The position numbers and the translations under genes are program-made. This document shows, one piece after another, positions 55,456 through 63,982 of a DNA stretch of 64,000 bases (within the stretch, counting starts at the first letter, position 1; each line of letters begins with the position of its first letter). Under the pieces are notes generated by a model. It had not been told where the DNA came from and searched no databases. It was given only the letters and a program-made list of their open reading frames with translations. This DNA comes from Antarctobacter sediminis (GTDB lineage Bacteria; Pseudomonadota; Alphaproteobacteria; Rhodobacterales; Rhodobacteraceae), in NCBI RefSeq assembly GCF_019218285.1, contig NZ_JAHUZG010000007.1:62001-126000 (forward strand). The letters are read 5' to 3'.

Positions 55456-55830
55456 TCAAGCCACGTCGGACAGCACGCGCGCCAGTTCGAACAGGCGGCG
55501 ACGCTGGTTTTCCGGGATCGCATAGTAGGACCGGACAAGGTCCAGTGCTTCCTTGTCGCCCATGATGTCCGCAGGCACGCTTTCGGCAGCGGTTTCCTCG
55601 CCGGCATTCTCGCTCTCAATGCCTTCGAAGAAAAAGCTGACCGGCACGTCCAGGGCATCGGCGATGTCCCAGAGACGAGACGCGCTGACACGGTTTGCGC
55701 CTGTTTCGTACTTCTGGATTTGCTGGAACTTGATGCCGACGCGCTCCGCCAGTTGCTGCTGCGTCATGCCCACAAGCCAGCGGCGATGCCGAATGCGTTT
55801 ACCGACGTGTACGTCAACGGGGTGCGCCAT
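55456..55830 (-). CDS. XRE-family transcriptional regulator
   Basis: 124-residue DNA-binding protein with an N-terminal HTH_3 domain: GKRIRHRRWLVGMTQQQLAE and GIKFQQIQKYETGANRVSAS, the recognition helix being the QQIQKYETG part. The C-terminal part is acidic (ESENAGEETAAESV) and ends DLVRSYYAIPENQRRRLFEL. This architecture is common in Alphaproteobacteria and its targets vary. An A+T-rich region (55831-56117) separates it divergently from the quinone oxidoreductase gene, and could be where it acts on itself. Confidence 0.88.
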   Translation of the reverse strand: MAHPVDVHVGKRIRHRRWLVGMTQQQLAERVGIKFQQIQKYETGANRVSASRLWDIADALDVPVSFFFEGIESENAGEETAAESVPADIMGDKEALDLVRSYYAIPENQRRRLFELARVLSDVA

Positions 55831-56062
55831 CTGAGTCTTCCTGTTCTATGGGTGTGACCAGATGAGCCGGGACCGTACCCCAATCCCCCAGAACCAGCGT
55901 CATCTAACACGTTTATGACATAAAGAGCTACATCATAACGGTCTTCAAAATCAAGTCGCGCAACCACCTCTTGATGGTAAACGGATCCGGAAAACACGAC
56001 AAAGTTGAACTGCGCCTGAAAGACTCTGGTTACTTTTTGTTCCGCGCGACACCGCCGACGCT

Positions 56063-56090
56063 TTGACTTGCACGCAAACTTCGGTAGGCA
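56063..56090 (+). promoter_or_regulatory. Candidate promoter for the quinone oxidoreductase gene
   Basis: TTGACT (56063-56068) and TAGGCA (56085-56090) with a 16-base spacer, 28 bases upstream of the ATG, followed by a strong GGAGGA ribosome-binding site. The -10 match is weak, so this is tentative. The rest of 55831-56117 is A+T-rich and holds no gene. Confidence 0.3.
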
Positions 56091-56117
56091 AAGACAAAAC
56101 TGCAAGCGGAGGACCGG

Positions 56118-57086
56118 ATGCGCGCCTTTTACCTGACAGACCACGAAGCCCCGGCAGAGCTGTGCGACATTTCCGTTCCGGCCCCCGCAAAGGGTGAAAT
56201 CCGGCTGCGGATCGCAGCCTGTGGCCTGAATTTCGCGGACCTACTGATGCAGAAAGGCACCTATCAGGATACGCCAGAGCTGCCTTTCGTGCTGGGAATG
56301 GAGGTCTCGGGAATCGTCGATGCGCTTGGCGAAGGCGTCGAAGGCTTCGCCCCCGGCGACCGGGTGGCGGTTTTTGGCGGCAAGGGCGGGCTTGCGGAAT
56401 ACGGGTGTTTCGAAGCCAACCGGGCGGTGAAACTGCCCGACAGCATGGGCTGGACCGATGCCGCAGGTTTCCAGATCGCCTATGGCACCAGCCATCTGGC
56501 GCTGGACCATCGGGCACGGCTGCAACCCGGCGAAACGCTGCTGGTCCTTGGGGCGGCGGGGGGCGTGGGCCTGACCGCCGTCGAGATCGGCAAGCTGATG
56601 GGCGCCCGCGTCGTGGCCTGTGCGCGCGGCAAGGACAAGCTGGAAGCTGCCAAGGCCGCCGGGGCCGATCACCTGATCGACGCCACGGATGGCGACATCC
56701 GGGCCGAGATGAAGGCGCTTGGCGGCGCGGACGTGGTTTATGATCCGGTGGGCGGTGAACAGTTCACGGCGGCCTTTCGGTCTTGTCGCCCCGAGGGCCG
56801 CATCCTGACCATTGGATTTGCCAGCGGTGATGTCCCGCAGATCAAGGCCAACCACCTGATGGTCAAGAACCTTTCGGTGATGGGCCTGTATTGGGGCGGT
56901 TATCTTGCCTTCCGGCCCGAGGTGCTGACCGGATCGCTGGCACAACTGATGGCATGGCACGGCGAAGGTCGCCTGAAACCGCATGTCAGCAACGTTCTGC
57001 CGCTGGACCGCGCCGCCGAAGGCATGGAACTGCTGCGCAGCCGTAAATCCACCGGCAAGGTGGTCATCACCATTGCCGACCTGTAG
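56118..57086 (+). CDS. NADPH:quinone oxidoreductase family protein
   Basis: 322-residue zinc-independent medium-chain dehydrogenase/reductase of the quinone oxidoreductase (Qor) group. Motifs: GLNFADLLMQKGTYQD, the NADPH loop LLVLGAAGGVGLTAVEIGKL, and the C-terminal LDRAAEGMELLRSRKSTGKV. The zinc-binding Cys/His set of alcohol dehydrogenases is absent. A hairpin terminator overlaps the stop of the convergent Gfo/Idh-type gene. Confidence 0.9.
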   Translation: MRAFYLTDHEAPAELCDISVPAPAKGEIRLRIAACGLNFADLLMQKGTYQDTPELPFVLGMEVSGIVDALGEGVEGFAPGDRVAVFGGKGGLAEYGCFEANRAVKLPDSMGWTDAAGFQIAYGTSHLALDHRARLQPGETLLVLGAAGGVGLTAVEIGKLMGARVVACARGKDKLEAAKAAGADHLIDATDGDIRAEMKALGGADVVYDPVGGEQFTAAFRSCRPEGRILTIGFASGDVPQIKANHLMVKNLSVMGLYWGGYLAFRPEVLTGSLAQLMAWHGEGRLKPHVSNVLPLDRAAEGMELLRSRKSTGKVVITIADL

Positions 57087-57097
57087 CGCCGCAAGGC

Positions 57098-57123
57098 AGG
57101 CGGGCCTCAGCCCGCCTCTTTTG
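57098..57123 (+). terminator. Terminator after the quinone oxidoreductase gene
   Basis: AGGCGGGC-CTCA-GCCCGCCT (8-bp stem) followed by CTTTT. The right arm lies over the stop codon of the convergent oxidoreductase gene. Confidence 0.75.
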
Positions 57124-58081
57124 CCCAGACCATATCGATCATTGCCTGCGTGCCGCGGCTGAATTCCAAGGGACAGGGGTATTCCGCACGGTCCAGCACC
57201 GTGGCATTGAACGCCTCAACCTGATGGACATAGTGGTTGTCCGCTGGAAAACGGTGGACCGTTTCCACCAGATCTCGGGACTGAAGCACCACGCGCGCCT
57301 CGCCGTATACACCGGCGTTGAATGGCGCGCTCAGCTTCATGACGCCTTCTTCGCCGTGAAACACCACCTCTTGCCACGGAGCCATCCGCATCGACACAAC
57401 CCCGGTGTAGTGAAACGAAGGAAAACGCGCGGTGACATGTGTCCAGACATCCACGCCGTTTTCGCGGTCTACCACGGCCGATAGGATTTCCGACGGCTCT
57501 TCGCCGGTCACGAAACGCGCCGCCCCGTAGATATAGACCCCGATGTCCGGCACCGCGCCGCCGCCCGTATCCGGCCGGTTGCGAATGTTCTCGGTGTCGA
57601 CGCGGTTGTCGTAGGAAAACGCCGCCGAGACCCGCACCAGCTTTCCGATTGTGCCCTCACGGTAGAGTTGCGCCGCCTTTTGCCATTGGGGATGATGCAC
57701 GATCATATAAGCTTCGGCCGCAAGCAGCCCGGTGGCGTCGCGTTTGGCGATCACGGCATCGAATTCCGGGGCGGACATGGCCAGCGGCTTTTCCACCAGC
57801 ACGTGCTTGCCGGCCTCAAGAGCCTTGATCGTCCATTCGACATGCAGATGATTGGGCAGCGGCACATAGACCGCGTCGATGTCAGGATCGGCCAGCAGCG
57901 CCTCATAGCTGTCATGAACCACCAGTCCCGGTGCAAGCGCCGCAAACGGTGCGGCCTTCTCTGCCGATGAGGTTGCAAGGGCGGCAAGGCGCCCCCGCCG
58001 CCCCATGTGAATGGCTGGTCCCATGTGCTGACGCGCGAATTTCGCCGCGCCCAGAATACCCCAACGAACGTGATCGGCCAT
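57107..58081 (-). CDS. Gfo/Idh/MocA-family oxidoreductase
   Basis: 324-residue NAD(P)-dependent dehydrogenase of the Gfo/Idh/MocA family. Motifs: RWGILGAAKFARQH (dinucleotide loop), GKHVLVEKPLAMSAPEF with the EKP triad, and DIGVYIYGAARFVTGE in the C-terminal domain, where the catalytic His is replaced by a Tyr. The chosen ATG gives MADHVRWGILGAAKF; 35 upstream in-frame codons are not homologous. Substrates of this family range over sugars, inositols and others; none can be fixed here. Confidence 0.9.
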   Translation of the reverse strand: MADHVRWGILGAAKFARQHMGPAIHMGRRGRLAALATSSAEKAAPFAALAPGLVVHDSYEALLADPDIDAVYVPLPNHLHVEWTIKALEAGKHVLVEKPLAMSAPEFDAVIAKRDATGLLAAEAYMIVHHPQWQKAAQLYREGTIGKLVRVSAAFSYDNRVDTENIRNRPDTGGGAVPDIGVYIYGAARFVTGEEPSEILSAVVDRENGVDVWTHVTARFPSFHYTGVVSMRMAPWQEVVFHGEEGVMKLSAPFNAGVYGEARVVLQSRDLVETVHRFPADNHYVHQVEAFNATVLDRAEYPCPLEFSRGTQAMIDMVWAKEAG

Positions 58082-58207
58082 CTTGTCCTCCCCGAAATTG
58101 TTAGCGCAAACTTGGCCCATCGCGGCGCGCCGCGCAACCTCGGCTTGCGCATGATGACGCCGAATGGCATCACCCGGCGCGACCAATGACCTTTGCGGAA
58201 ACTCCAG

Positions 58208-59275
58208 ATGTTGCGTGCCCTTTCCCTTGCGCTGTGCCTTCTAGCCCCTGCCGCCTTTGCGCAGGACTGCATCCAGATCGGCGACCATTGCCTGACGCCC
58301 CAAACCGATGGCGTGAAAATCGGCCCCGATGCCTTGAAAGACTTGCCGAAACTGTCCCAAACGCCTTGGGTCACGCGGGTCGAATTGCACGGCGACGGTG
58401 ATCCGGCGCGCACCGTGGACCTTGCTCCGCTCAACAGCCTCGACCGGATGACTTATCTGCGGGTGCAGGACTTGCCGGGCGCGCGGTGGGATGACGTGGA
58501 CCTGCCACATCTCCTTGCCATCCGGCTTCAGGACAATGACCTGGCCGAGTTCGGATTTCTCGGGCGTATGACCTCGCTCAAAGCGTTGTGGCTGCGAGAT
58601 GTTGTTGGCCTGTCTGATATTCCCCCCACCACTCTGGGCACGGTCGAAAACCTGCGTCTGAACGGGCCCAGCCTGCGGGATCTGGACGCGAACGGCGCGT
58701 TGAGCAACCTTCGGATTCTCGGTTTCTGGGACGTGACGCTGGCGGATTTACAGGGTCTTGGCCCGACCCCGGCGCTGCAACTCCTGAATGTCGACGGTGT
58801 CGACATTACCAGTCTGGACGGGCTGACCGTCGGCCCCGCCTTTACGGAACTGATGGCCGAAGGTTCCGGCCTCGTGGACATTGCCGCCTTGGAACCGGCG
58901 ATGAATCTGGAATCCCTGCGCGCTAAGAACAGCAAGATCCGTGACATCTCGGCGCTTGCAGGAAAGACGCGTCTCAAGACCCTGTTCCTGACCGGAACAC
59001 AGGTCGAAGACCTCTCTCCCATCAAGGGAATGACCGCGCTGCAATTGCTCAGCTTCTCTGACACGCCGGTGACGGATATTTCGGCATTGGCTGGTCTGCC
59101 AGAGCTTGTGGGCATCTACATGAACGTGACGCATGTCACCGATTTCACACCCCTGCTGGAAAACCGCGAGGACATCCTATTGCGGATCAACTCGGACAAG
59201 GTCATGGCCAGCGGCAGACTGCCAGCCTTCATCGCCGAGGAAGGATGGAAACGCGGACCGCTTTACGAGGATTGA
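58208..59275 (+). CDS. Exported leucine-rich-repeat protein
   Basis: 355-residue protein with a signal peptide (MLRALSLALCLLAPAAFAQD) followed by leucine-rich repeats of about 20-22 residues: for example LKALWLRDVVGLSDIPPTTL, LESLRAKNSKIRDISALAGK, LKTLFLTGTQVEDLSPIKGM and LQLLSFSDTPVTDISALAGL. The pattern LxxLxLxxTxVxDLSPL resembles internalin-type repeats, here probably periplasmic or secreted. The upstream in-frame TTG would add five residues. Partners are unknown. Its last 13 bases overlap the convergent panE-like gene. Confidence 0.85.
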   Translation: MLRALSLALCLLAPAAFAQDCIQIGDHCLTPQTDGVKIGPDALKDLPKLSQTPWVTRVELHGDGDPARTVDLAPLNSLDRMTYLRVQDLPGARWDDVDLPHLLAIRLQDNDLAEFGFLGRMTSLKALWLRDVVGLSDIPPTTLGTVENLRLNGPSLRDLDANGALSNLRILGFWDVTLADLQGLGPTPALQLLNVDGVDITSLDGLTVGPAFTELMAEGSGLVDIAALEPAMNLESLRAKNSKIRDISALAGKTRLKTLFLTGTQVEDLSPIKGMTALQLLSFSDTPVTDISALAGLPELVGIYMNVTHVTDFTPLLENREDILLRINSDKVMASGRLPAFIAEEGWKRGPLYED

Positions 59276-60204
59276 CCGGCTGCTGTCTCCAACCGGTCGG
59301 CCACCGGTTTGAGCGCGGCGTAAAACACCGAATGGATCGGTGTCGGAACGCCATGTTCCCGCCCCAGCCGCACCACGTCACCGCTGAGATATTCGTGTTC
59401 CAGCGGTTTGCCGTTGCGCAGGTCGTCCAGCATAGAGGCATGCATGTGGTCGGGCAGCATTTCAACGAAATGCCAGTTCCGCTCCAGCAGGTCATCGGGC
59501 AGGTCGGGCACGACGGCCTTGCCGACCTGCACGGCCTCGGCGATGGCGTCCCGGAACAACTGCCGGGACTCGGCAGTCTCTCGCAGCGGGCCGATGTTTT
59601 CGCCTGTCAGCGTCGTCATTGAGGCCAGCACGGACTGACCGCAGAATTTCGACCAAAGTTCGTGCAGGATATTGTCCAGAGGTTGCGGGCTTGTGCCTGC
59701 CTCGGCCAGCGCCTGTTCCAACCGGCGGCAGCGCGCGCTGATGCCGCCATCCGCCTCGCCGAACAGCAATATGTCCAGCGGCGCCGTATGGGTGATGACC
59801 CCGGGGCGCGTGATTTCACCCGGAATGCGGGCAACGCCGGGTACGACATGTTTTTGCCCGACAACCGCGGCAAGACGCTGCCATGCGCTGATCCCGTTCT
59901 GGCAGGTCACCACCATGGTGTCCGGTGTCAGCATCGGTGTGATCTGCTGACCTGCCGCTTCGACATCGCGGTTCTTGACCATGAACAGCACCAGATCCAC
60001 CGGGCCGACCTCTGCCGGATCGTCGGTCGCACGGACCTGCGGCAGCGTCATGTCCCCCCTTGGGCTGATGACCGTCAGACCGGAGGCCTGCATCGCCCGC
60101 AGATGCGCACCGCGCGCAATGAACCAGACCTCGTGCCCGGCCTCTTGCAGGCGCGCGCCAAAGTAGCCCCCCAGCGCCCCGGCCCCCATGATCGCGATTT
60201 TCAT
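59263..60204 (-). CDS. Ketopantoate reductase family (PanE/ApbA) oxidoreductase
   Basis: 313-residue NADPH-dependent reductase. N-terminal MKIAIMGAGALGGYFGARLQ (nucleotide loop), VLFMVKNRDVEAAGQQI with the catalytic-type Lys-Asn pair (Lys76), and a C-terminal helical domain with LWSKFCGQSVLASMTTLTG. Family members reduce ketopantoate in pantothenate synthesis, but many paralogues act on other keto acids. The lack of pan genes nearby makes the exact substrate uncertain. Confidence 0.88.
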   Translation of the reverse strand: MKIAIMGAGALGGYFGARLQEAGHEVWFIARGAHLRAMQASGLTVISPRGDMTLPQVRATDDPAEVGPVDLVLFMVKNRDVEAAGQQITPMLTPDTMVVTCQNGISAWQRLAAVVGQKHVVPGVARIPGEITRPGVITHTAPLDILLFGEADGGISARCRRLEQALAEAGTSPQPLDNILHELWSKFCGQSVLASMTTLTGENIGPLRETAESRQLFRDAIAEAVQVGKAVVPDLPDDLLERNWHFVEMLPDHMHASMLDDLRNGKPLEHEYLSGDVVRLGREHGVPTPIHSVFYAALKPVADRLETAAGQSS

Positions 60205-60263
60205 GCCGTGCTCCCCGCTGCTGATCTCTTTCAGCTAAGCGCGCGACCCTACGTCAAGGCAAC

Positions 60264-60295
60264 AAAAAAGGCGGAGCATTTACAGCCCCGCCTTT
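60264..60295 (-). terminator. rpoH terminator
   Basis: In the direction of rpoH: AAAGGCGG and CCGCCTTT arms (8 bp, 13-base loop) followed by TTTTTTG. It is well placed 20 bases after the rpoH stop and before the divergent panE-like start region. Confidence 0.85.
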
Positions 60296-60316
60296 GCGTC
60301 TATTGATGCCGATCGG

Positions 60317-61213
60317 TCAGACTGCGGCCAGCATGCCCTGCTCTTTGGCAAGGTCGCGCATCCGCTTTTGCAGCTTTTCAAACGCGCGCACCTCGATCTG
60401 GCGAATCCGCTCTCGGGACACGTCATATTGCCCCGATAGCTCTTCGAGCGTGACCGCCTGATCCGTCAGGCGGCGTTGGGTCAGAATGTCCTTTTCGCGG
60501 TCGTTCAGGACGTCCATCGCCTCGACCAGCAAAGCGCGGCGCGCCTCAAGCTCATCACGTTCGGCATAGTCGCCAGCCTGATCGGCATCTTCGTCTTCCA
60601 GCCAATCCTGCCATTGCATCGTGCCTTCGCCTTCGGACCCGACAGTGGCGTTCAGCGAAGCGTCACCACCGGACAGTCGGCGGTTCATGCTGATGACCTC
60701 ATCCTGGGTCACGCCAAGATCGGTGGCGATCTTTTCCACGTGTTCCGGACGCAGGTCGCCATCCTCCAGCGCGCCGATGCGGCTCTTTGCCTTGCGCAGG
60801 TTGAAGAACAGCTTTTTTTGCGCGCTGGTGGTGCCCAGCTTCACAAGCGACCACGACCGCAGGATGTATTCCTGAATCGAGGCACGGATCCACCACATGG
60901 CGTAGGTTGCCAGACGAAAGCCTTTTTCCGGGTCAAAGCGTTTCACCGCCTGCATCAGGCCGACGTTGGCCTCGGAAATCACTTCGGCCTGCGGCAGACC
61001 GTAGCCGCGATAGCCCATGGCGATCTTGGCCGCCAATCGCAGGTGCGACGTGACCAACTGGTGCGCCGCACCGGTGTCTTCGTCCTCGACCCAACGTTTG
61101 GCGAGCATGTATTCCTGTTCAGGCTCCAGAAGCGGAAACTTCCGAATTTCCTGAAGGTATCGGCTCAGGCCGGCCTCCGGCGAGGGCGCCGGCAAATTCT
61201 TGTAGTTCGACAT
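60317..61213 (-). CDS. rpoH: RpoH, heat-shock sigma factor
   Basis: 298-residue sigma-32-type factor. The N-terminal region has LSRYLQEIRKFPLLEPEQEY, region 2 has KGFRLATYAMWWIRASIQEY, and the diagnostic RpoH box is QKKLFFNLR (about residues 132-140). Region 4.2 is QYDVSRERIRQIEVRAFEKL. Several Rhodobacteraceae have more than one RpoH, so this may be one paralogue. The ATG is at MSNYKNLPAPSPEAG; 28 codons upstream in frame are non-coding by content. Confidence 0.95.
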   Translation of the reverse strand: MSNYKNLPAPSPEAGLSRYLQEIRKFPLLEPEQEYMLAKRWVEDEDTGAAHQLVTSHLRLAAKIAMGYRGYGLPQAEVISEANVGLMQAVKRFDPEKGFRLATYAMWWIRASIQEYILRSWSLVKLGTTSAQKKLFFNLRKAKSRIGALEDGDLRPEHVEKIATDLGVTQDEVISMNRRLSGGDASLNATVGSEGEGTMQWQDWLEDEDADQAGDYAERDELEARRALLVEAMDVLNDREKDILTQRRLTDQAVTLEELSGQYDVSRERIRQIEVRAFEKLQKRMRDLAKEQGMLAAV

Positions 61214-61417
61214 CTCGTCTGTTCCCTCTGTTCGGACCCGTATGTTACGCGGTTTAACATGAAATAGGTACTGAACCGAAGAGTTCAAGTCCTGCACCGT
61301 TAGCGGTAGCTTGGCAAATCAGTTAAGATCGCAAAGCACCCGCGTCACCCTTTATGTCAAAGCGTCACAGAGACGTGCTTGGTTCCCTCCGACTTGAAAC
61401 ATATACATTTACGCATG

Positions 61418-61446
61418 ACTATACTGCATATCACGTCAATTTTCAA
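61418..61446 (-). promoter_or_regulatory. Candidate sigma-70-type promoter for rpoH
   Basis: TTGAAA (61441-61446) and TATAGT (61418-61423) with an ideal 17-base spacer, in an A+T-rich patch about 205 bases upstream of the rpoH ATG. It would give a leader of roughly 200 bases, long enough for RNA-based temperature or small-RNA control, as known for rpoH in other bacteria. The gap 61214-61503 holds no other recognisable feature. Confidence 0.5.
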
Positions 61447-61503
61447 CTTTATCAGCATGGATTAAGACCGTTCCGACGCTTTTGATCCGCGAAAGGCACT
61501 GCC

Positions 61504-62145
61504 ATGATTGATCCCCAGACCCAATCTGCATCTACGCGCAGTGCCGGTGCGCTTTATCTTGTGATCATCCTTTGCGGACTGACCGCAGAGCTGGCATTGC
61601 GGGGTCCGCTGTTGCAGGGCGCCCCGCCCGACGTGGCCCAGGCGATCGCCAGCAACATGCGGCAATTCCGGCTCAGCCTGCTGGCGGACGTGGTCATGTT
61701 GCTGGCAGATATTGCGCTGGCACTGCTGTTCTATGACCTGCTCAAGACCCGGTCCAAAACCATGGCACGCGCTGCGATGGTGTTTCGACTTGGCCAGGCG
61801 GTCTTGATCGGGGCCAGCCTGATCGCCCTGTCCAGCGCCCCGGCCCTATTGACGGATGCGCCGCGCCTTGCCGTCCACATGACCCAGATGCACGGGCTGG
61901 GATATGACATCGGTCTGATCCTGTTCGGCGTGAACAGCCTGATCATGGCCAGGCTATTGTCGATGGGCGCAACGCCGCGCCTTCTGGCAATAGGGATTGC
62001 TGCCGCCGGTTTGGTCTATCTGGCGGGTGGCGTGTTGCGCCTGATCGCACCGGACCTGTGGGAGAGCTTTCAGCCCGCCTATCTGGTTTGCATCCTGTCG
62101 GAAAGCGCGCTCTGTCTGTGGCTGCTGATCGCAGGACGGATCTGA
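61504..62145 (+). CDS. DUF4386-like membrane protein
   Basis: 213-residue protein with about six membrane helices (AGALYLVIILCGLTAELAL, LLADVVMLLADIALALLFYD, AVLIGASLIALSSAPALL and others). The RSAGALYLVIIL start and the LGYDIGLILFGVNSLIMARLL region fit the DUF4386 family. Its biochemical role is unknown. It is divergent from rpoH and convergent with the cupin gene. Confidence 0.8.
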   Translation: MIDPQTQSASTRSAGALYLVIILCGLTAELALRGPLLQGAPPDVAQAIASNMRQFRLSLLADVVMLLADIALALLFYDLLKTRSKTMARAAMVFRLGQAVLIGASLIALSSAPALLTDAPRLAVHMTQMHGLGYDIGLILFGVNSLIMARLLSMGATPRLLAIGIAAAGLVYLAGGVLRLIAPDLWESFQPAYLVCILSESALCLWLLIAGRI

Positions 62146-62167
62146 CCCGGACACAGCGCGCATCGTG

Positions 62168-62533
62168 TCATTCAGCCTGAACGATCACGCCTTCGAAATC
62201 CGTCTCGCCGATCACACAGGTATGGTGCCCCTTGCCGGTGGTATCTTCCATACGCAGGATGTCGCCCGGCCCGATCTCGCGCGTTTCGCCATCGCTGGTG
62301 GTCACGCGCAACCGCCCCCTGAGACAGAACAGCGTCTGCCGCTTGGGTGTCGGATGGATCGGCTCGTCCCAGCCTGCCTGCATCGACAGGAACACCATGG
62401 CGCGCGCCTCTTCCGGGGCCGAAACAAGGATGTCCTGCGCAGGCGGCGCAAAGACGGTTTCGGTCAGGGTTACATCCACATCGCGCCAATGGCTTTCACC
62501 GGCGACGTCGCTGTACATCAGGTTGATGCGCAT
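62168..62533 (-). CDS. Cupin-domain protein
   Basis: 121-residue single-domain cupin. The barrel motifs QTLFCLRGRLRVTTSDG and DILRMEDTTGKGHHTCVIG are visible; the usual metal-binding His/Glu set is incomplete in motif 1 (few His), so metal binding is uncertain. The start gives MRINLMYSDVAGESHW. It lies 40 bases downstream of the RluD-type gene start region's partner on the same strand and is probably co-transcribed with it. Confidence 0.82.
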   Translation of the reverse strand: MRINLMYSDVAGESHWRDVDVTLTETVFAPPAQDILVSAPEEARAMVFLSMQAGWDEPIHPTPKRQTLFCLRGRLRVTTSDGETREIGPGDILRMEDTTGKGHHTCVIGETDFEGVIVQAE

Positions 62534-62573
62534 GGGCTCTCCTAAGCACTGGCCAATACGGCCCTTGATCAAT

Positions 62574-63596
62574 TCAAATCGCGCGCAAAGCAGCCAGCAA
62601 GTTGGCCATGTCCGGCGGCAGATCGCTATGGAACATCAGCGCCTCACCCGTCACCGGATGATCAAAGCCCAGTTCCGCCGCGTGCAGCGCCTGTCGACTG
62701 AACCCTCTGGCCGGCTCATAGGCCGCGCCCAGCGCCTTTTCCGACAGTTTGCGACGCCCGCCATAGACAGGATCACCGATCAGAGCATGACCCGCATGGG
62801 CCATGTGAACACGGATCTGATGCGTGCGCCCGGTTTCGAGACGGCATTCCACAAGGCTGACACCGGCCGGCTGGCCAAAGCGTTCCAACGTCCGGACATG
62901 GGTGATCGCATGCCGTCCCTGCCCGTTGAAATAGACCGCCTGTTTCTGCCGTTCGGTGCGGTGCCGCGCCAGACCACTGGTGATCGTCACGCCGCCCTCA
63001 GGCCCGGCTGAGACACCGCGCGTGCCCAAAAGCCGCGGATCGGCAAGATCCGGCACACCATGCGCCAGCGCAAGATAGGCCCGCCGCGCCGAGTGTTTCT
63101 CGAACTGTTCGGCCAGCCCGTGATGCGCCCGGTCGGATTTCGCCACCACCAGCAAACCGCTGGTATCCTTGTCGATCCGGTGCACGATCCCGGGCCGCTT
63201 TTCGCCGCCGATGCCGGACAGCGCCCCGCCGAAATGATGCAGCAACGCATTGACCAGCGTCCCGTCAGGCGATCCGGGGGCAGGATGCACCACCATACCT
63301 GCCGGTTTGTCGACCACGATCAGATCCTCGTCCTCCCAGACCACGGTCAGCGGGATGTCCTGCGGCAACACATCGTAATCCTCGGGCGGCGGCACCGCGA
63401 TCTCGATCACATCGCCCGCCGCGACCTTGGCCTTGGGATCATCCAGAACCGCCCCGCCGCGCGTGACGGCCCCTTCGGAAATCAACCGCGCCAGCCGGGT
63501 CCGCGAGAGCGCGGCCGCCTCTGGCACATCGCGCGCCAGCGCCTTATCAAGGCGCGGCGGCGGATTGTCCGCGATTTCGACCCGAAGGATGTCCAT
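62574..63596 (-). CDS. RluA/RluD-family 23S rRNA pseudouridine synthase
   Basis: 340-residue pseudouridine synthase with an S4 domain near the N-terminus (RLDKALARDVPEAAALSR followed by RLISEGAVTRGG). The catalytic domain contains PGIVHRIDKDTSGLLVVAKS, whose Asp is the nucleophile. C-terminal ETGRTHQIRVHMAHAGHALI completes the family. RluD-type enzymes modify 23S helix 69. The start codon CAT on the plus strand overlaps the ATG of the divergent DUF6476-like gene by two bases; an in-frame ATG 102 bases upstream would run through that gene. Confidence 0.93.
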   Translation of the reverse strand: MDILRVEIADNPPPRLDKALARDVPEAAALSRTRLARLISEGAVTRGGAVLDDPKAKVAAGDVIEIAVPPPEDYDVLPQDIPLTVVWEDEDLIVVDKPAGMVVHPAPGSPDGTLVNALLHHFGGALSGIGGEKRPGIVHRIDKDTSGLLVVAKSDRAHHGLAEQFEKHSARRAYLALAHGVPDLADPRLLGTRGVSAGPEGGVTITSGLARHRTERQKQAVYFNGQGRHAITHVRTLERFGQPAGVSLVECRLETGRTHQIRVHMAHAGHALIGDPVYGGRRKLSEKALGAAYEPARGFSRQALHAAELGFDHPVTGEALMFHSDLPPDMANLLAALRAI

Positions 63597-63906
63597 GGCT
63601 TCTCCCGATCCCGAAGACGATCTGCCCGAACCGCCCTCGCTGCGCTTTCTGCGTGTGCTTGTCACGATCCTGACGGCGGTGATGATTGCCGGGATCATCG
63701 GGATCCTCGGCCTGATCTGGCACCGCTATAGCAATGCCCGCGCGCCGCTGCCAGAGGTCATCACCCTGCCCGATGGCACAACAGCCAGCGCCTACACCCA
63801 GGGCGTGGACTGGTACGCCGTGGTCACCACCGACGACCGCATCCTGATCTTCGACCGTGCCACCGGCAAATTGCGCCAGGAGATGCGCGTCGAACCGGCC
63901 CGGTAA
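63595..63906 (+). CDS. DUF6476-like small membrane protein
   Basis: 103-residue protein starting MASPDPEDDLPEPPSLRFLR with one transmembrane helix (LVTILTAVMIAGIIGILGLI) and a periplasmic domain ending GKLRQEMRVEPAR. I recall this as a conserved Rhodobacteraceae family (DUF6476). Its ATG and the ATG of the divergent RluD-type gene share the four-base CATG, so the two ribosome-binding regions lie inside each other's coding sequence. Confidence 0.82.
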   Translation: MASPDPEDDLPEPPSLRFLRVLVTILTAVMIAGIIGILGLIWHRYSNARAPLPEVITLPDGTTASAYTQGVDWYAVVTTDDRILIFDRATGKLRQEMRVEPAR

Positions 63907-63982
63907 CGCCCTGCCGTCCGCCTGTTTCCCGGAGCCGCCCCTCGCTTGATGCCGAAAAGAGCCGGGCGGGGGCGGGATGCAA

